Source: Allomesorhizobium sp043769475
GTDB lineage: Bacteria > Pseudomonadota > Alphaproteobacteria > Rhizobiales > Rhizobiaceae
Direction: 5' to 3'
Length of the DNA stretch: 64,000 nucleotides
NCBI RefSeq assembly: GCF_043769475.1
Contig: NZ_CP171729.1
Location: 4,650,001-4,714,000, forward strand
In this document: positions 27,195 through 38,904 of the stretch, in pieces
Numbering within the stretch: position 1 is the stretch's first letter
Layout: each line of letters begins with the position of its first letter
Made by a program: the position numbers and the translations under genes
The notes under the pieces: model-generated
Told to the model about the DNA's origin: nothing
Databases searched by the model: none
Seen by the model: only the letters and a program-made list of their open reading frames with translations

Positions 27195-27986
27195 TCAAAT
27201 CGTCTTCAGCATGCCTCCGTCGACGTGATAGGTCGCCCCGACGGCGTAGCTCGCCCGGTCCGAGCACAGGAACACGAAAAAGTTTGCCAGTTCCTCGACA
27301 GTCCCGAACCGCTTGATCGGCGCGTGCTCGTCCGCCACCGACTGCAGATAGCCTTCCCAGTCGCCGCCGCTCTCCGCCGTCAGCTGCTTCGCCGTCTTGA
27401 CCCAGTCGGGCGTCAGGATCAGCCCGGGATTGATGGTGTTGACGCGGATATTATCCCTGATCACCTCGTTGGCGAGGTTCTTTGAAAACATCAGCAGCGC
27501 GGCCTTCGTGACGTTGTAGATCGGCTCGTACCACAGCGGCTGCACCGCGCAGATCGAGGCGTTGTGCAGTATGGCTCCTCCACCCCGCGCACGCATCATC
27601 GGCACGAAACCGCGCGCCAGCCGCACCGCCGCCATTACATGCAGTTCCCAGTAGACCTGCCACTTGTCGTCGGCGGCTTCCATGATGGTCTCGTTGGAGC
27701 CTGTGCCGGCATTGTTGACGAGGATATCCGCGCCGCCGAATTTTTCCTGGGCCGCTTCGACCAGAGCCGCCGCGCCGTCCACCGTCGCCACGTCGCAGGC
27801 CACCGGAAGCGCAGTGACGCCATGTTCGCGCGCGATCCGCTCGGCCTCGGCGGCAAGGCGCTCCTCGCCGCGCGCGGCCATCACCACGTGCGCGCCCTCT
27901 CTCGCAAAGGTCTCCGCGACGCCCAGCCCGATGCCGACGCTCGCGCCGGTGATGACGGCCACCTTGCCCTTGAGTCCCAGATCCAT
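27195..27986 (-). CDS. Short-chain dehydrogenase/reductase
   Basis: A 263-residue SDR with the nucleotide loop TGASVGIG, the NNAG motif, catalytic Ser in HNASICAV and Tyr/Lys in YNVTK. The start at 27986 is set by an ideal GGAGG site six bases upstream; the open frame extends further into the adjacent palindromic repeat but that part is not protein-like. It sits beside the polyol genes and separated from the mannitol dehydrogenase gene by the repeat at 28083-28221, so a polyol or sugar substrate is likely but not shown. Confidence 0.88.
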   Translation of the reverse strand: MDLGLKGKVAVITGASVGIGLGVAETFAREGAHVVMAARGEERLAAEAERIAREHGVTALPVACDVATVDGAAALVEAAQEKFGGADILVNNAGTGSNETIMEAADDKWQVYWELHVMAAVRLARGFVPMMRARGGGAILHNASICAVQPLWYEPIYNVTKAALLMFSKNLANEVIRDNIRVNTINPGLILTPDWVKTAKQLTAESGGDWEGYLQSVADEHAPIKRFGTVEELANFFVFLCSDRASYAVGATYHVDGGMLKTI

Positions 27987-28082
27987 GAAAGCCTCCGCCA
28001 TCTTCAATTGCGAGAAATTATGCGAGCTCGCCTGCTTCCGGAAGGGTGGGTGCCACGACAAATTTGCTAGGGTGGTGCCAAA

Positions 28083-28221
28083 GACCCCCTCTCCGTCCGC
28101 TTCGCGGCCACCTCTCCCCCGCAAGCGGGGGCGAGGAAACGCCAATCGCCGAAACCGCGCTATTCCTCGCACCCATTCTTCATGGGGGAGAGGTGGCCGC
28201 GAAGCGGACGGAGAGGGGGTC
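28083..28221. repeat. Large perfect inverted repeat (37-bp arms)
   Basis: Arms 28083-28119 and 28185-28221 are perfect complements, beginning GACCCCCTCTCCGTCCGC, around a 65-bp centre that itself contains a CCCCC-GCAAG-CGGGGG stem. It is the most symmetrical member of the palindromic families in the window and would form a long hairpin in transcripts between the mannitol dehydrogenase and SDR genes. Confidence 0.85.
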
Positions 28222-28268
28222 GGGCACCGCCCTATCAGCTTAGCGCGAAATTCTCGCGAACACAGACC

Positions 28269-29746
28269 TCACGGCGTCCTACCCAAATACCGCCCCAGCG
28301 TCTCCCGCGTACCCACCCGCCACAGCATCTCCAGCGCATCCGCAAACGCCGCCGCAAATATCTCCGACCGGCCAACGTCGCCGTAAATATCCTCCATCGC
28401 CAGCCACGTTCCGGCATCGTCCTTCGCCGCTCTGGCGGTCGTCAGCAGCCGGTCCCAATTCGGGTCGTTTGGCGCGATCTCGGCGCCGGACTCGGTGATT
28501 CCAAAACAGTAGCGGCACCACAGCGCGGATTCGAGCGCCAGACCCTCTATGCCCGCCCCTTCCTTCAGCCGGTCGGCGATGGTCGGGATGATGAATTTCG
28601 GCTGCCGGTTCGAGCCGTCGAGGCAGAGCCGCCGCACCGTGTCGCCGATCTTCGGATTGGAAAACCGCCGCTCGATCAGCTCGAAATACTCCTCCAGCAC
28701 CACGCCGGGCACCGGCGGCACCGTCGGGATTATCTCCTCGCGCTCGAGCTTGGCCAGAAACGCCCGCACCAGCGGCTCCTGCATCGCCTCGTGCACGAAA
28801 TGGATGTCCATCAGCCCGGCGGGATAGGCGATCGTCGCATGGCCGCCATTCAGGATGCGGATCTTCATCAGTTCGAAAGGCGAGACATCGTCGACAAACT
28901 GGACGCCCGCCTTTTCCAGCGCCGGTCGGCCAGCCGGAAAATTGTCCTCCAGCACCCATTGCCGGAACGGCTCGCAAAACACCGGCCAGGCGTCCTCGAC
29001 GCCGAACTTTTCGGCCAGGATCGCGCGTTCGCGGTCGGTGGTGGCGGGGGTGATGCGGTCGACCATGCCGTTGGGAAAGGCCACATTCTCGCTCACCCAG
29101 TCCGCCAGGCCGTCATCGGCGATCCGCGCCAGGCCGATAATCGCGTCGGCGGTGACATGACCATTATGCGGAATGTTGTCGCACGACATGATCGTAAAGG
29201 CAGGCGTCCCGGCCTGCCGACGCCGCTTCAGTCCAGCCAGGATGATGCCGAATACGGTCGAAGGATGGTCGATGTCGGCGGCGTCGGCGATAATCGCGGG
29301 ATGTCCGGGATTGAATTTCCCCGACGCTGGATCGATGAAATAACCGCCCTCGGTGATGGTCAGCGAGACGATGCGGATCGCCGGATCGGTCAGCCGGCGG
29401 ATGATGGCGGCGCTGTCGCCGGGGACAAGAAAATCGATCATCGCGCCGGTCACCCGCGCCTGCATGTGGCCGTCGTCCTGCTCGACCACCGTGGTCAGAA
29501 AATCTTGGCTCGCGAGTTTTTCGCGCCCTGCTCTTTCGCCCTCGAAAACCCCAGCCCCGACCAGCGCCCAGTCATGATCGCTGCCGGCGTTGAACAAATC
29601 ATCGAGATAGACCGCCTGATGCGCGCGGTGGAAATTGCCGACGCCGAAATGCAGGATCCCGGGGCTGAGGTCACTGCGGCGGTATTTTGGCGCGGCGACG
29701 CTGGGGGGAGGCGGGTCAGGGTCTCGGACGAGAGCTTAATGGTCAT
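28269..29746 (-). pseudogene. mtlK: Mannitol 2-dehydrogenase (MtlK-like) with a one-base frameshift near the N-terminus
   Basis: The start MTIKLSSETLTRLPP (29746) is in one frame and the rest of the N-terminal nucleotide-binding region (GILHFGVGNFHRAHQAVYLDD, then 440 further residues with ITEGGYF and MSCDNIPHNG) in another. Adding one G to the six-G run at 29703-29708 joins them into a normal protein of about 492 residues. The family oxidises D-mannitol or D-arabinitol to fructose or xylulose with NAD. It is the distal gene of the minus-strand smo operon. The downstream part could also be made from a TTG at 29597, but would lack the cofactor-binding start. Confidence 0.88.
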
Positions 29747-29817
29747 TTTCAGAGGCCTCTGCCGTGACATGAGAAAAATCGGCCGTTCTGGACCGACTCT
29801 GATTTCCGCTGAGTTGA

Positions 29818-29995
29818 GGCATGGATTCCCGACACTCTCTGCTCGCTGCGCTCGCTCACGAGGTCGAGAATGACGGATTTCCCTCTCCGTCTCCGCCAGT
29901 CGTCGACGTTGGCGGCTAGTGGGAACATACCCGGCAGTTCGTCATTCCCGACCTCGTGAGCGAGGAACGAGCGGAGAGTGTCGGGAATCCATGCC
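29818..29995. repeat. Long imperfect inverted repeat (about 56-bp arms)
   Basis: The left arm 29818-29874 (GGCATGGATTCCCGACACTC...) and the right arm 29941-29995 are complementary with only a few mismatches and small gaps. A third, single copy lies at 19284-19338. It fills most of the 357-bp gap between the mannitol dehydrogenase and sorbitol dehydrogenase genes and holds no gene. Confidence 0.8.
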
Positions 29996-30102
29996 GTGTC
30001 AGAAAGGACGCCAGAATCGGCCCCGAAAAGCGACTGACCGAAACAGGAAATGTTATGCAGTTGCTTTGCCGTTCGTGGGGGAAGATTGCCTTCATGATCC
30101 CC

Positions 30103-30875
30103 TCAACTCATCCACTGACCGCCGTCGACATTGTAGGTCTGGGCGACGATGTATTCGGCCTCGGCGCTGGCGAGGAAAACCGCCATGCCGGTCAAATCTT
30201 CCGCCCGGCCCATCCGCCCGAACGGCACCGCCTCGCCGACCAGCCGCTTCTTCTCGCCCTTCGGCCGGTTTTCGTATTTGGCGAACAGCGCGTCGACGCC
30301 GTCCCAGTGCTCGCCGTCGACCACGCCCGGCGCGATCGCATTGACGTTGATGCCGTGCTTGATGAGATCGAGCCCCGCCGACTGGGTCAGCGAGATGAGG
30401 GCGGCCTTGGTCGCGCAATAGACCGCAACCAGCGCCTCCCCCCTGCGCCCCGCCTGGCTCGCCATGTTTATTATTTTCCCACCCTTGCCGCGAGAAATCA
30501 TCGAGCGGGCGGCCGCCTGCATCATGAACAGCGTGCCGGCGACATTGACCGAAAACAGCCGATCGTAGCTTGCCCTGGATATCTCGACGATCGGCGCGGC
30601 GTCGAAAAGCGCGGCGTTGTTGATCAGTATGTCGAGCCCGCCGGCCTTGTTCTCGACCGCCTTCACCGCCGCATCTATGGAGGAAAGGTTGGTGACGTCG
30701 AGGCTGACCGCGTAAGCTGCGTCGCCGATCTCGTCGGCGGCCTTCATCGCCGCGCCCAGGTTGATGTCGCCGATGCAAACCGTCGCACCCTCCCGCACAT
30801 AGGCTTCGGCGAAGGCGCGGCCGATGCCGCGCGCGGCGCCGGTTATCAGCGCCGATTTGCCGGCTAACCTCTTCG

Positions 30876-30879
<4 letters not shown>
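30103..30879 (-). CDS. smoS: Sorbitol (L-iditol) 2-dehydrogenase, SDR family
   Basis: A 258-residue SDR with TGAARGIG, NNAA, the catalytic Ser in NMASQAG and Tyr/Lys in YCATK; length and motifs match SmoS sorbitol dehydrogenases, which convert sorbitol to fructose. The GTG start at 30879 overlaps the smoK stop by 4 bp (GTGA), and the reading frame upstream is just the shadow of smoK. Order smoE-F-G-K-S-mtlK is the standard rhizobial polyol operon. Confidence 0.9.
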
Positions 30880-31874
<995 letters not shown>

Positions 31875-31893
31875 GGCTTCCTCCCCGGGGATT

Positions 31894-32718
<825 letters not shown>

Positions 32719-32745
32719 GGTCAGGTCTCCAAACTTGAGATGTAT

Positions 32746-32902
32746 GCGCCGCCCCTCATCGCCCTCCTGAGCGAAGTCGAATGGGCGGGCACTTCTCCCC
32801 GTGATCCTTCGACAAGCTCAGAACGGGGAGAAGGTCGCTGGCCGCAACGCTGGCGATCCCCCTCTCCCCGTCCTTCACGGGGAGAGGGTAAGGGTGAGGA
32901 GC
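32746..32902. repeat. Composite palindromic repeat between smoF and smoG
   Basis: Contains GCGCCGCCCCTCATC, CTTCTCCCCGTGATCC, CCTTCGACAAGCTCAG and the stem CCCTCTCCCCGT/ACGGGGAGAGGG followed by GGTAAGGGTGAG. This is the intergenic counterpart of the element inserted in frame at 1986-2127. Confidence 0.8.
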
Positions 32903-32932
32903 GCTCTAAAGGCGACAACATTCGCATTTTTC

Positions 32933-33805
32933 TCACCTATCCAAATTCTTGCCCACCGCGCGCATCAGGAAGATGGCGACGATGTTGGCGAGGACGACCG
33001 CGATCACCCCGCCCGCCGAAGCCCCGCCGACATCGTAGCCGAGCAGCGCGGTGCGGTAGATCAGGAACGGCAGGTTGGTCGAGGCATAGCCCGGCCCGCC
33101 ATTGGTGGTGACGAGGATCTCGGCATAGACCCCAAGCAGGAAGATGGTCTGGATCAGGATCACCACGGTGATGGCGCGGGCCATGTGCGGCAGCGTCAGG
33201 TAGATGAAGCGATTGACGAAGTTGGCGCCGTCCATCTCGGCCGCTTCCTTCTGCTCGCCGTCGAGCGACTGCAGCGCGGTGAGCAGGATCAGCGTGGCGA
33301 AGGGCAGCCACTGCCAGGCGACGATGATGATGATCGAAAACAGCGGATACTGCGCGAACCAGTCGACCGGCTGCAGCCCGAAGAACCGGGAAATGTCGGC
33401 GAAGACGCCGTAGCCCGGATGCATGATCATGTTCTTCCACACAAGTGCGGCCACCGGCGGCATGACGAAGAACGGTGAGATCACCAGTATGCGCACGATG
33501 CCCTGCCCGAAGATCGGCTGGTCGAGCAGCAGCGCCAGCGCGATGCCGCCGATGACGGTGATCAGCAGCACCCCGACTACGATCAGCAGCGTGTTCCAGA
33601 TCGACTGGAAGAAGGCGGGGTCCGTGTAGAAATATGTATAATTGAACAGGCCGGCGAAGCTGACATTACCGGGATTGAGCAGATTGTAGTTCAGGAACGA
33701 GAACCACAGCGTCATTGCCAGCGGCACGATCATCCAGACGAGCAGCAGGATCACCGACGGCGCCATCATGAAGCGCGCTAGCGTGCCGGTCTGTCGCGTG
33801 GCCAT
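32933..33805 (-). CDS. smoF: Polyol ABC transporter permease (SmoF/MtlF type)
   Basis: A 290-residue protein with six hydrophobic segments and the EAA loop KEAAEMDGANFVNRF. The ATG at 33805 has a GGAGGAAG site before it. It pairs with SmoG in the CUT1-type polyol importer. Confidence 0.92.
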   Translation of the reverse strand: MATRQTGTLARFMMAPSVILLLVWMIVPLAMTLWFSFLNYNLLNPGNVSFAGLFNYTYFYTDPAFFQSIWNTLLIVVGVLLITVIGGIALALLLDQPIFGQGIVRILVISPFFVMPPVAALVWKNMIMHPGYGVFADISRFFGLQPVDWFAQYPLFSIIIIVAWQWLPFATLILLTALQSLDGEQKEAAEMDGANFVNRFIYLTLPHMARAITVVILIQTIFLLGVYAEILVTTNGGPGYASTNLPFLIYRTALLGYDVGGASAGGVIAVVLANIVAIFLMRAVGKNLDR

Positions 33806-33877
33806 GATCTTCCTCCGATTCGAATGAACCGCTTGATTCGCCGGCAGACCTCTCATGCTGGAGGCGCGGCGCTGACG

Positions 33878-33928
33878 ACCCCCTCTCCCCGTCCTTAACG
33901 GGGAGAGGGTAAGGGTGAGGGCAGCGCC
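33878..33928. repeat. Short palindromic repeat between smoE and smoF
   Basis: A stem CCCTCTCCCCGT/ACGGGGAGAGGG (33881-33909) followed by GTAAGGGTGAGGGCAGCGCC. Lies in the 220-bp gap after the binding-protein gene, where a stem-loop would raise smoE expression relative to the permeases. Confidence 0.7.
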
Positions 33929-34025
33929 AGGCTATATTAGGTCGCGCCGCCGCTCATCTCCCGTAATTCTTCGACAAAAGGGCCGCCCAGGCTGGGACCC
34001 GGACGGCCAGGCACCGGGAGAATGC

Positions 34026-35336
34026 CTATTTGATGTAGCCGCCGCGGGTCATCTCGCGCGTCGTCACCGACTGCGCCTGCGCCAGCGCATCGTCCACCGT
34101 CATCTGCCCGGCGAGGGCTGCCGAGAACAACTGTCCCACGGTCGTGCCGAGACCCTGGAACTCGGGAATGGCGACGAACTGCACGCCGGTATAGGGAACC
34201 GGCTTCACGGTCGGCTTGGTCGGATCGGCTGCGTTGATCGAGTCCAGCGTCATCTTGGCGAAGGGCGCGGCCTTCTGGTACTCGGGATTCTCGTAGAGCG
34301 AGGTGCGGGTGCCGGGCGGCACGTTGGCCCAGCCTTCCTTCTCGGCCACCAGCGCGAGATAATCCTTGCTGGTTGCCCAGGAGATGAATTTCTGGGCGGC
34401 GTCCGCCTTCTGCGTGCCGGCCGGAACGGCGAGCGACCATGCCCACAGCCAATTGCCGCGCTTGCCAAGCCCGGTATCGGGAGCCAGCGCGTAGCCGACC
34501 TTCTCGGCGACGATCGAGTCCTTCGGGTTGGACACAAAGGAAGCCGCGACCGTGGCGTCGATCCACATGCCGCACTTGCCCTGCTGGAACAGCGCCAGGT
34601 TCTCGTTGAAGCCGTTCGACGATGCGCCTGATGGGCCGGCGTCTTTCATCAGATCGACATAGAACTGCAGCGTGTTCTTCCACTCAGGCTGGTCGAACTG
34701 CGGTACCCAGTTTTCGTCGAACCAGCGAGCGCCGAACGAATTGGAAGTGGCGGTCAGGAAGGCCATGTTCTCGCCCCAGCCGGCCTTGCCGCGCAGGCAG
34801 ATGCCGTTGATGTCGGCGGCACGGTCGGTCATTTTGCGGGCCGCGTCCGCCACGAACTCCCAGGTCGGCGCGTCGGGCATGGTCAGCCCGGCCTTTTCCA
34901 TCAGGTCCTTGCGGTACATGATGAAGGAGCTTTCGCCGTAGAAGGGCGCGGCATAGAGCTTGCCGTCGACGGTCAGGCCGCCGGCGATGGCCGGGATGAT
35001 GTCGCCAGCGTCGTAGTCCGCGCCAAGATTTTCCAGCGGCAGCAGCCAGCCCTGCTTGGCCCAGATCGGAACCTCGTAGGTGCCGATCGTCATCACGTCG
35101 TACTGGCCGCCCTTGGTGGCGATATCGGTGGTGACGCGCTCGCGCAGCACGTTTTCTTCCAGCGTCACCCATTGCAGCTGGATGTCGGGGTTCTTGGCAG
35201 TGAAGTCGTCCGTCAGCTTCTGCATGCGGATCATGTCGCCATTGTTGACGGTGGCGATGGTGATCGATTCGGCGTGCGCGGCAAACGCGAGCGCGCTCGC
35301 GGAGCACAGGCCCAAAATGAGCGTGTTCAGTTTCAT
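34026..35336 (-). CDS. smoE: Polyol ABC transporter substrate-binding protein
   Basis: A 436-residue periplasmic protein with a Sec leader (MKLNTLILGLCSASALAFA, cleavage near AHA-ES). The mature part (ESITIATVNNGDMIRMQKL) and the motif APFYGESSFIMYRKDL fit the sorbitol/mannitol-binding CUT1 family. The ATG at 35336 was chosen over an upstream ATG because the leader starts there and a GGGAGGAATT site precedes it. First gene of the smoEFGKS-mtlK unit. Confidence 0.92.
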   Translation of the reverse strand: MKLNTLILGLCSASALAFAAHAESITIATVNNGDMIRMQKLTDDFTAKNPDIQLQWVTLEENVLRERVTTDIATKGGQYDVMTIGTYEVPIWAKQGWLLPLENLGADYDAGDIIPAIAGGLTVDGKLYAAPFYGESSFIMYRKDLMEKAGLTMPDAPTWEFVADAARKMTDRAADINGICLRGKAGWGENMAFLTATSNSFGARWFDENWVPQFDQPEWKNTLQFYVDLMKDAGPSGASSNGFNENLALFQQGKCGMWIDATVAASFVSNPKDSIVAEKVGYALAPDTGLGKRGNWLWAWSLAVPAGTQKADAAQKFISWATSKDYLALVAEKEGWANVPPGTRTSLYENPEYQKAAPFAKMTLDSINAADPTKPTVKPVPYTGVQFVAIPEFQGLGTTVGQLFSAALAGQMTVDDALAQAQSVTTREMTRGGYIK

Positions 35337-35360
35337 CCAGAATTCCTCCCTTAGACCAAG

Positions 35361-35397
35361 AGTGAGCATTTGCCTTGGTTGTGGGCAATTATTCACT
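35361..35397. promoter_or_regulatory. Imperfect palindrome upstream of smoE, candidate operator
   Basis: Arms AGTGAGCATTTGCC (35361-35374) and GGCAATTATTCACT (35384-35397) are complementary at 11 of 14 positions, 25 bp from the smoE start. A GAGCATTTG segment also occurs upstream of the SorC-type regulator gene (about 46193-46201). The rest of the 397-bp gap to 35733 shows no gene. Confidence 0.4.
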
Positions 35398-35733
35398 CGG
35401 CGTGATTTATGTCAAGCGAGATTCGATGCTGCAGTGCGGCAGGCGCGTCGCTCGGGGCTTGGCGCCAAGACGCCTCGGCAATGGGCGGCTATTGCGCCGA
35501 AACCGCCGCCGTTCGCGGCTTCGGCGGGGCCTTGCGTACAATTTGCGAGCCGGTACCGGTGTCCCCGCCGCCGATGCTGCTGTTATTGCGCCGGTTTTTC
35601 CGTTTCACCCCAGCGCTGTTCCCGGATTCTATTCACACCGGCGGCGGGAGCTTCGCCCAGAGCCCGCCTTCGCGGTAGCCGAAGCTGCGCAGGCTGGCTA
35701 TCCTGCCGCCACTCATCAAAACGGAGCATGACA

Positions 35734-36702
35734 ATGGAAAAGCGTCGGTTCGGCACGATTGGCGAGGTCAGCCGCCTCACCCTTGGCGGCGGCGGCATCG
35801 GTCAGGTCTGGGGCAGCACCAGCCGTGAAGAAGGCATCGCCACCTTGAAGTTGGCCGTCGACGGCGGAATAGACGTCATCGACGCCGCGCCCGGCTACAA
35901 GGTCTGCGAAGCGCTTATCGGCGAGGCCTTCGGCGGCCGCTTGCCGGAGGGGGTGAAGATCACCACAAAGTGTGGCATCGGTTCAATACCGGCCGGGGAG
36001 GTCTATCCCCGTTTCCGCGCCTCGCTGGAACAGAGCCTTGCGGCAATGCGGCTCGAGCGGGTCGACCTTTTCTTTCTCCACAACGAGATCTGCCCGGACG
36101 ATTTCGCCTATCCGGTGGACAATGAGCGCCGGTCCGAATTCGCGACGTCCTGGTCGCTCTATCGCGATGCCGTCGTGCCCGCCTTCGAGCGGCTCAAGCA
36201 GGAAGGCCTGATCGGCGCCTGGGGCATCACCGGTGTGGGCGTGCCCGAAGCGATCATCAACGCGCTGCAGGAGACGCCTCGCCCTCAGGCGGTCCAGGCG
36301 GTGGCCAACCTGCTCGACAGCCCGGGCGGGCTGACGCGGTTAAGAACTCCGGCGCGGCCGCGCGACATCATCGCTACGGCGCAAGCGAAAGGCGTCGGCG
36401 TGATGGGCATCCGCGCCGCGCAGGCCGGCGCCCTCACCCGGGCCATCGATCGCCCGCTCGACCCCGATCATCCCGACGCCCGCGACTTCGTTCGCGCCGC
36501 CCCGTTCCGGGCGCTGTGCGAGAAATGGGGCGCGGACCCGGCCGTCATCGCCCACCGCTACGCCCTCGGCATGGAAGGCGTCGACACGCTGGTGCTTGGC
36601 GTCAAGAACCGCGAGGAACTGCGCCAATGCCTCGACGCCGAAGCGGCCGGTCCGCTATCGCCGGAGGAGACCGCCGCAATCGACGCGCTGCGGCTGCGCT
36701 GA
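35734..36702 (+). CDS. Aldo/keto reductase-family protein
   Basis: A 322-residue protein with the AKR barrel pattern: FGTIGEVSRLTLGGGGIGQ at the start, GGIDVIDAAPGY (Asp-Tyr part of the active site), ITTKCG (Lys) and DLFFLHN (the His position). The ATG at 35734 has a GGAG site seven bases upstream. It is divergent from smoE; an oxidoreductase of a sugar or polyol would fit the context, but the AKR family is broad. Confidence 0.85.
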   Translation: MEKRRFGTIGEVSRLTLGGGGIGQVWGSTSREEGIATLKLAVDGGIDVIDAAPGYKVCEALIGEAFGGRLPEGVKITTKCGIGSIPAGEVYPRFRASLEQSLAAMRLERVDLFFLHNEICPDDFAYPVDNERRSEFATSWSLYRDAVVPAFERLKQEGLIGAWGITGVGVPEAIINALQETPRPQAVQAVANLLDSPGGLTRLRTPARPRDIIATAQAKGVGVMGIRAAQAGALTRAIDRPLDPDHPDARDFVRAAPFRALCEKWGADPAVIAHRYALGMEGVDTLVLGVKNREELRQCLDAEAAGPLSPEETAAIDALRLR

Positions 36703-36790
36703 CCGGCGCTGCCGGAAGCGGACGCCAGCTCCAATCTTGCTGCTTATCCGCTTCCGCCGGGATTTATCAGCCGGTGAGTTCCCGTGAGCC

Positions 36791-37678
36791 TCAGGCGGCG
36801 GAAGAAATCCGTTCGAGAACGCTCCAGTCGAATTCTCGCGCCCAGTCGGCAAAACTGTGCCAGCGGACTTCCGGAAATTCCCGCCGCAATGCGGCGATGT
36901 CGGCATCGTAGCCGGCGCGGTCGAACCATTCGAACATCAGCGCCGTATCCTCGCTTTGCTGGCGAGCCGCGGCAATCGGGATTTCCTGGTAGCTGATCGG
37001 GCGGCCGATGGCTTGCGACAGGATTTTCGCCTGCTCCTCACCGGAGAACTCATCGCCGGCGATATCGAAACGCTTGCCGAACACCTGCTCGCGCCGCTCG
37101 ACCAGGGCTGCCACGAAAGCCCCGATGTCCTCCAAAGCGATCAACTGCAGGACGCGTTTGGGAGGCATCGCAAATGCGTGCGTGCCCTGGCGCAGCCCAC
37201 CGATCGACCATGGCGCGACAATGTTCTCCATGAAGGCGACCGGCGCGCTGATGGTGTAGGGGATGCCGAGCCCGGCGACATGTTTCTCGACGAGATTTTT
37301 GCTTTCGAAATGCGGGATGCCTGTCTCCTTGTTGGCATCGGCAACGGATGAATAAATCAAGTGCCCGACGCCGGCAGCCTTTGCCGCGTCGGCGGCAATG
37401 ATCCCCTGGCGGGTCTCCTCCTCTGTTCCGGCCTCATAGCTGTTGCCCATCAGGTACACGGTGTCGACGCCGCGTGCAGCCTCCGCAACGGACGCCGCGT
37501 CACCGAGATCGCCGGTGACGACATCGGCGCCTGCCGAGGCAAGCCTCCGGGCGGCATCGCTGTCGGGCTTGCGGGTCAGCGCTTTGACGCGATGCCCCCT
37601 GGACAGCAGTGCATGCGCAACCGCGCCTCCCTGCTGGCCAGTAGCGCCGGTAACCAGAACGTTTCGTTTGGTGGTCAT
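36791..37678 (-). CDS. NmrA/HSCARG-like NAD(P)-binding protein
   Basis: A 295-residue atypical SDR: N-terminal VLVTGATGQQGGAVAHALL binds NAD(P), and the NmrA-type middle (GVDTVYLMGNSYEAG, AAKAAGVGHLIYSSVADANK) lacks the usual YxxxK pair at the expected spacing. Such proteins act as redox sensors or quinone reductases. It is divergent (103 bp) from the broken LysR gene, the classic arrangement of a LysR regulator and its target. Confidence 0.87.
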   Translation of the reverse strand: MTTKRNVLVTGATGQQGGAVAHALLSRGHRVKALTRKPDSDAARRLASAGADVVTGDLGDAASVAEAARGVDTVYLMGNSYEAGTEEETRQGIIAADAAKAAGVGHLIYSSVADANKETGIPHFESKNLVEKHVAGLGIPYTISAPVAFMENIVAPWSIGGLRQGTHAFAMPPKRVLQLIALEDIGAFVAALVERREQVFGKRFDIAGDEFSGEEQAKILSQAIGRPISYQEIPIAAARQQSEDTALMFEWFDRAGYDADIAALRREFPEVRWHSFADWAREFDWSVLERISSAA

Positions 37679-37781
37679 ATGTCTGCTCCTTTATTTTTAT
37701 TTCCAACAGAGCAAAGTTAGGAATGCGAGGCTGATCCATAATGAGCTATAATCGGAAAACATCGTCTCAAATCTGGATACA

Positions 37782-38707
37782 ATGCTCGACCTCAACGATA
37801 TCCTGATATTTGCTCGTGTCGTCGAGGCCGGCAGTTTCACCGCCGCCGCGCGCCTGCTCGGCATGCCCAAGGCGACCGTCAGCCGCCGCATCGCCGCGCT
37901 TGAGCGTGAGGTCGGGATGCGGCTCATTCAGCGCACGACCCGCAGCCTCAACATGACGGACGCAGGACGTCTCTACTACGAGCAGAGCAGCCAGGCGCTG
38001 CGGACAATCGAAGATGCGAACCTGCGGCTTGCGGAAGCCAGGGCGGAGCCGTCGGGCACGATTGAATTTCGGCTCCGGTGGGCTTTGGCGACTCCTTTCT
38101 GACCGGCGTGGCGTCCGATTTTCTTGGCGAGCATCCGAAAACCAGGGTCGAGTTGTGCCTCACGGACGACCAGCTCAATCTGGTTGAAAGCGGCATAGAT
38201 CTCGCTTTCCGCACCGGCATTCTTCCAGACTCCACGCTGGTCGCCCGCAAGCTCGGATCCACGCATAGAATCCTTTGCGCCAGTCCGGACTATCTCGCGC
38301 GCCGCGGCGTGCCGGCGATGCCTGCGGACCTCGCTCGCCATCACTGTGTCATCGCGGGTCCGTCGACAGCCAGCGCTCACTGGGTGCTGGACGGGCCGCA
38401 TGGCCAGCAAACGGTCACGGTATCGGGACGCTTCGCCGCCAACGAAATGCGGGCGGTGATTGCCGCTGCGATCGCAGGCTTTGGCATCGCGCAATTGCCA
38501 AACAGGATCGCCGAGACCTCTATCGGAGACGGCCGGCTGCGCCGCGTTCTTGGCGATTACACGACGCCGGTCGGCGGCCTCTATGCCGTATATCCGAGCA
38601 GCCGGCACCTTTCGCCCCTGGTCAAGGCATTCATCGAGCTTGCGGCCGGGCGATTAAGCGCCGCCGGCGCCAGCGGCAACGGCGAGGCAGGGGCCGTATC
38701 GACCTAG
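37782..38707 (+). pseudogene. LysR-family regulator with a one-base frameshift
   Basis: The first 95 residues (MLDLNDILIFARVVEAGSFT, helix-turn-helix KATVSRRIAALEREVG) end in a wrong-frame stop at about 38102. The effector domain continues in another frame from VGFGDSFLTGVASDFLGEHP to the end at 38707. One base is missing near 38065: the expected GTIRISAPVGFGD is read through GATTGAATTTC. Restoring it gives a normal LysR of about 308 residues. The site is not a homopolymer, so a true mutation is more likely here than in the other frameshifted genes. Confidence 0.85.
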
Positions 38708-38729
38708 AGCAGCTACCCGACAGCGGTAG

Positions 38730-38773
38730 AGTGCTGAAAATTCTTCCAAATTTGAGAGGCGATCATGGCAGGC
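38730..38773 (+). repeat. Imperfect direct repeat, left copy, beside the decayed phosphotransferase gene
   Basis: AGTGCTGAAAATTC followed by CCAAATT and then GAGAGGCGATCATGGCAGGC matches the segment at 39903-39949 with a 3-nt gap and few mismatches. Confidence 0.6.
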
Positions 38774-38904
38774 AGCCTAGAGTGTACGACTTGAACGTTG
38801 CGGCCTTTCAGTGACGATGGTTATATCAAACCGTGCCCCCGACAATCGCTTTCCTGCGCTGCCAACCTTCCCGGAAAGGCATAGTCGTGCGACCTCTCTA
38901 TTCT

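Noticed and set aside
28083..29995. CRISPR array in the repeat-rich stretch
   Set aside because: Repeats are palindromic pairs, not regularly spaced direct repeats, and no cas gene is present.
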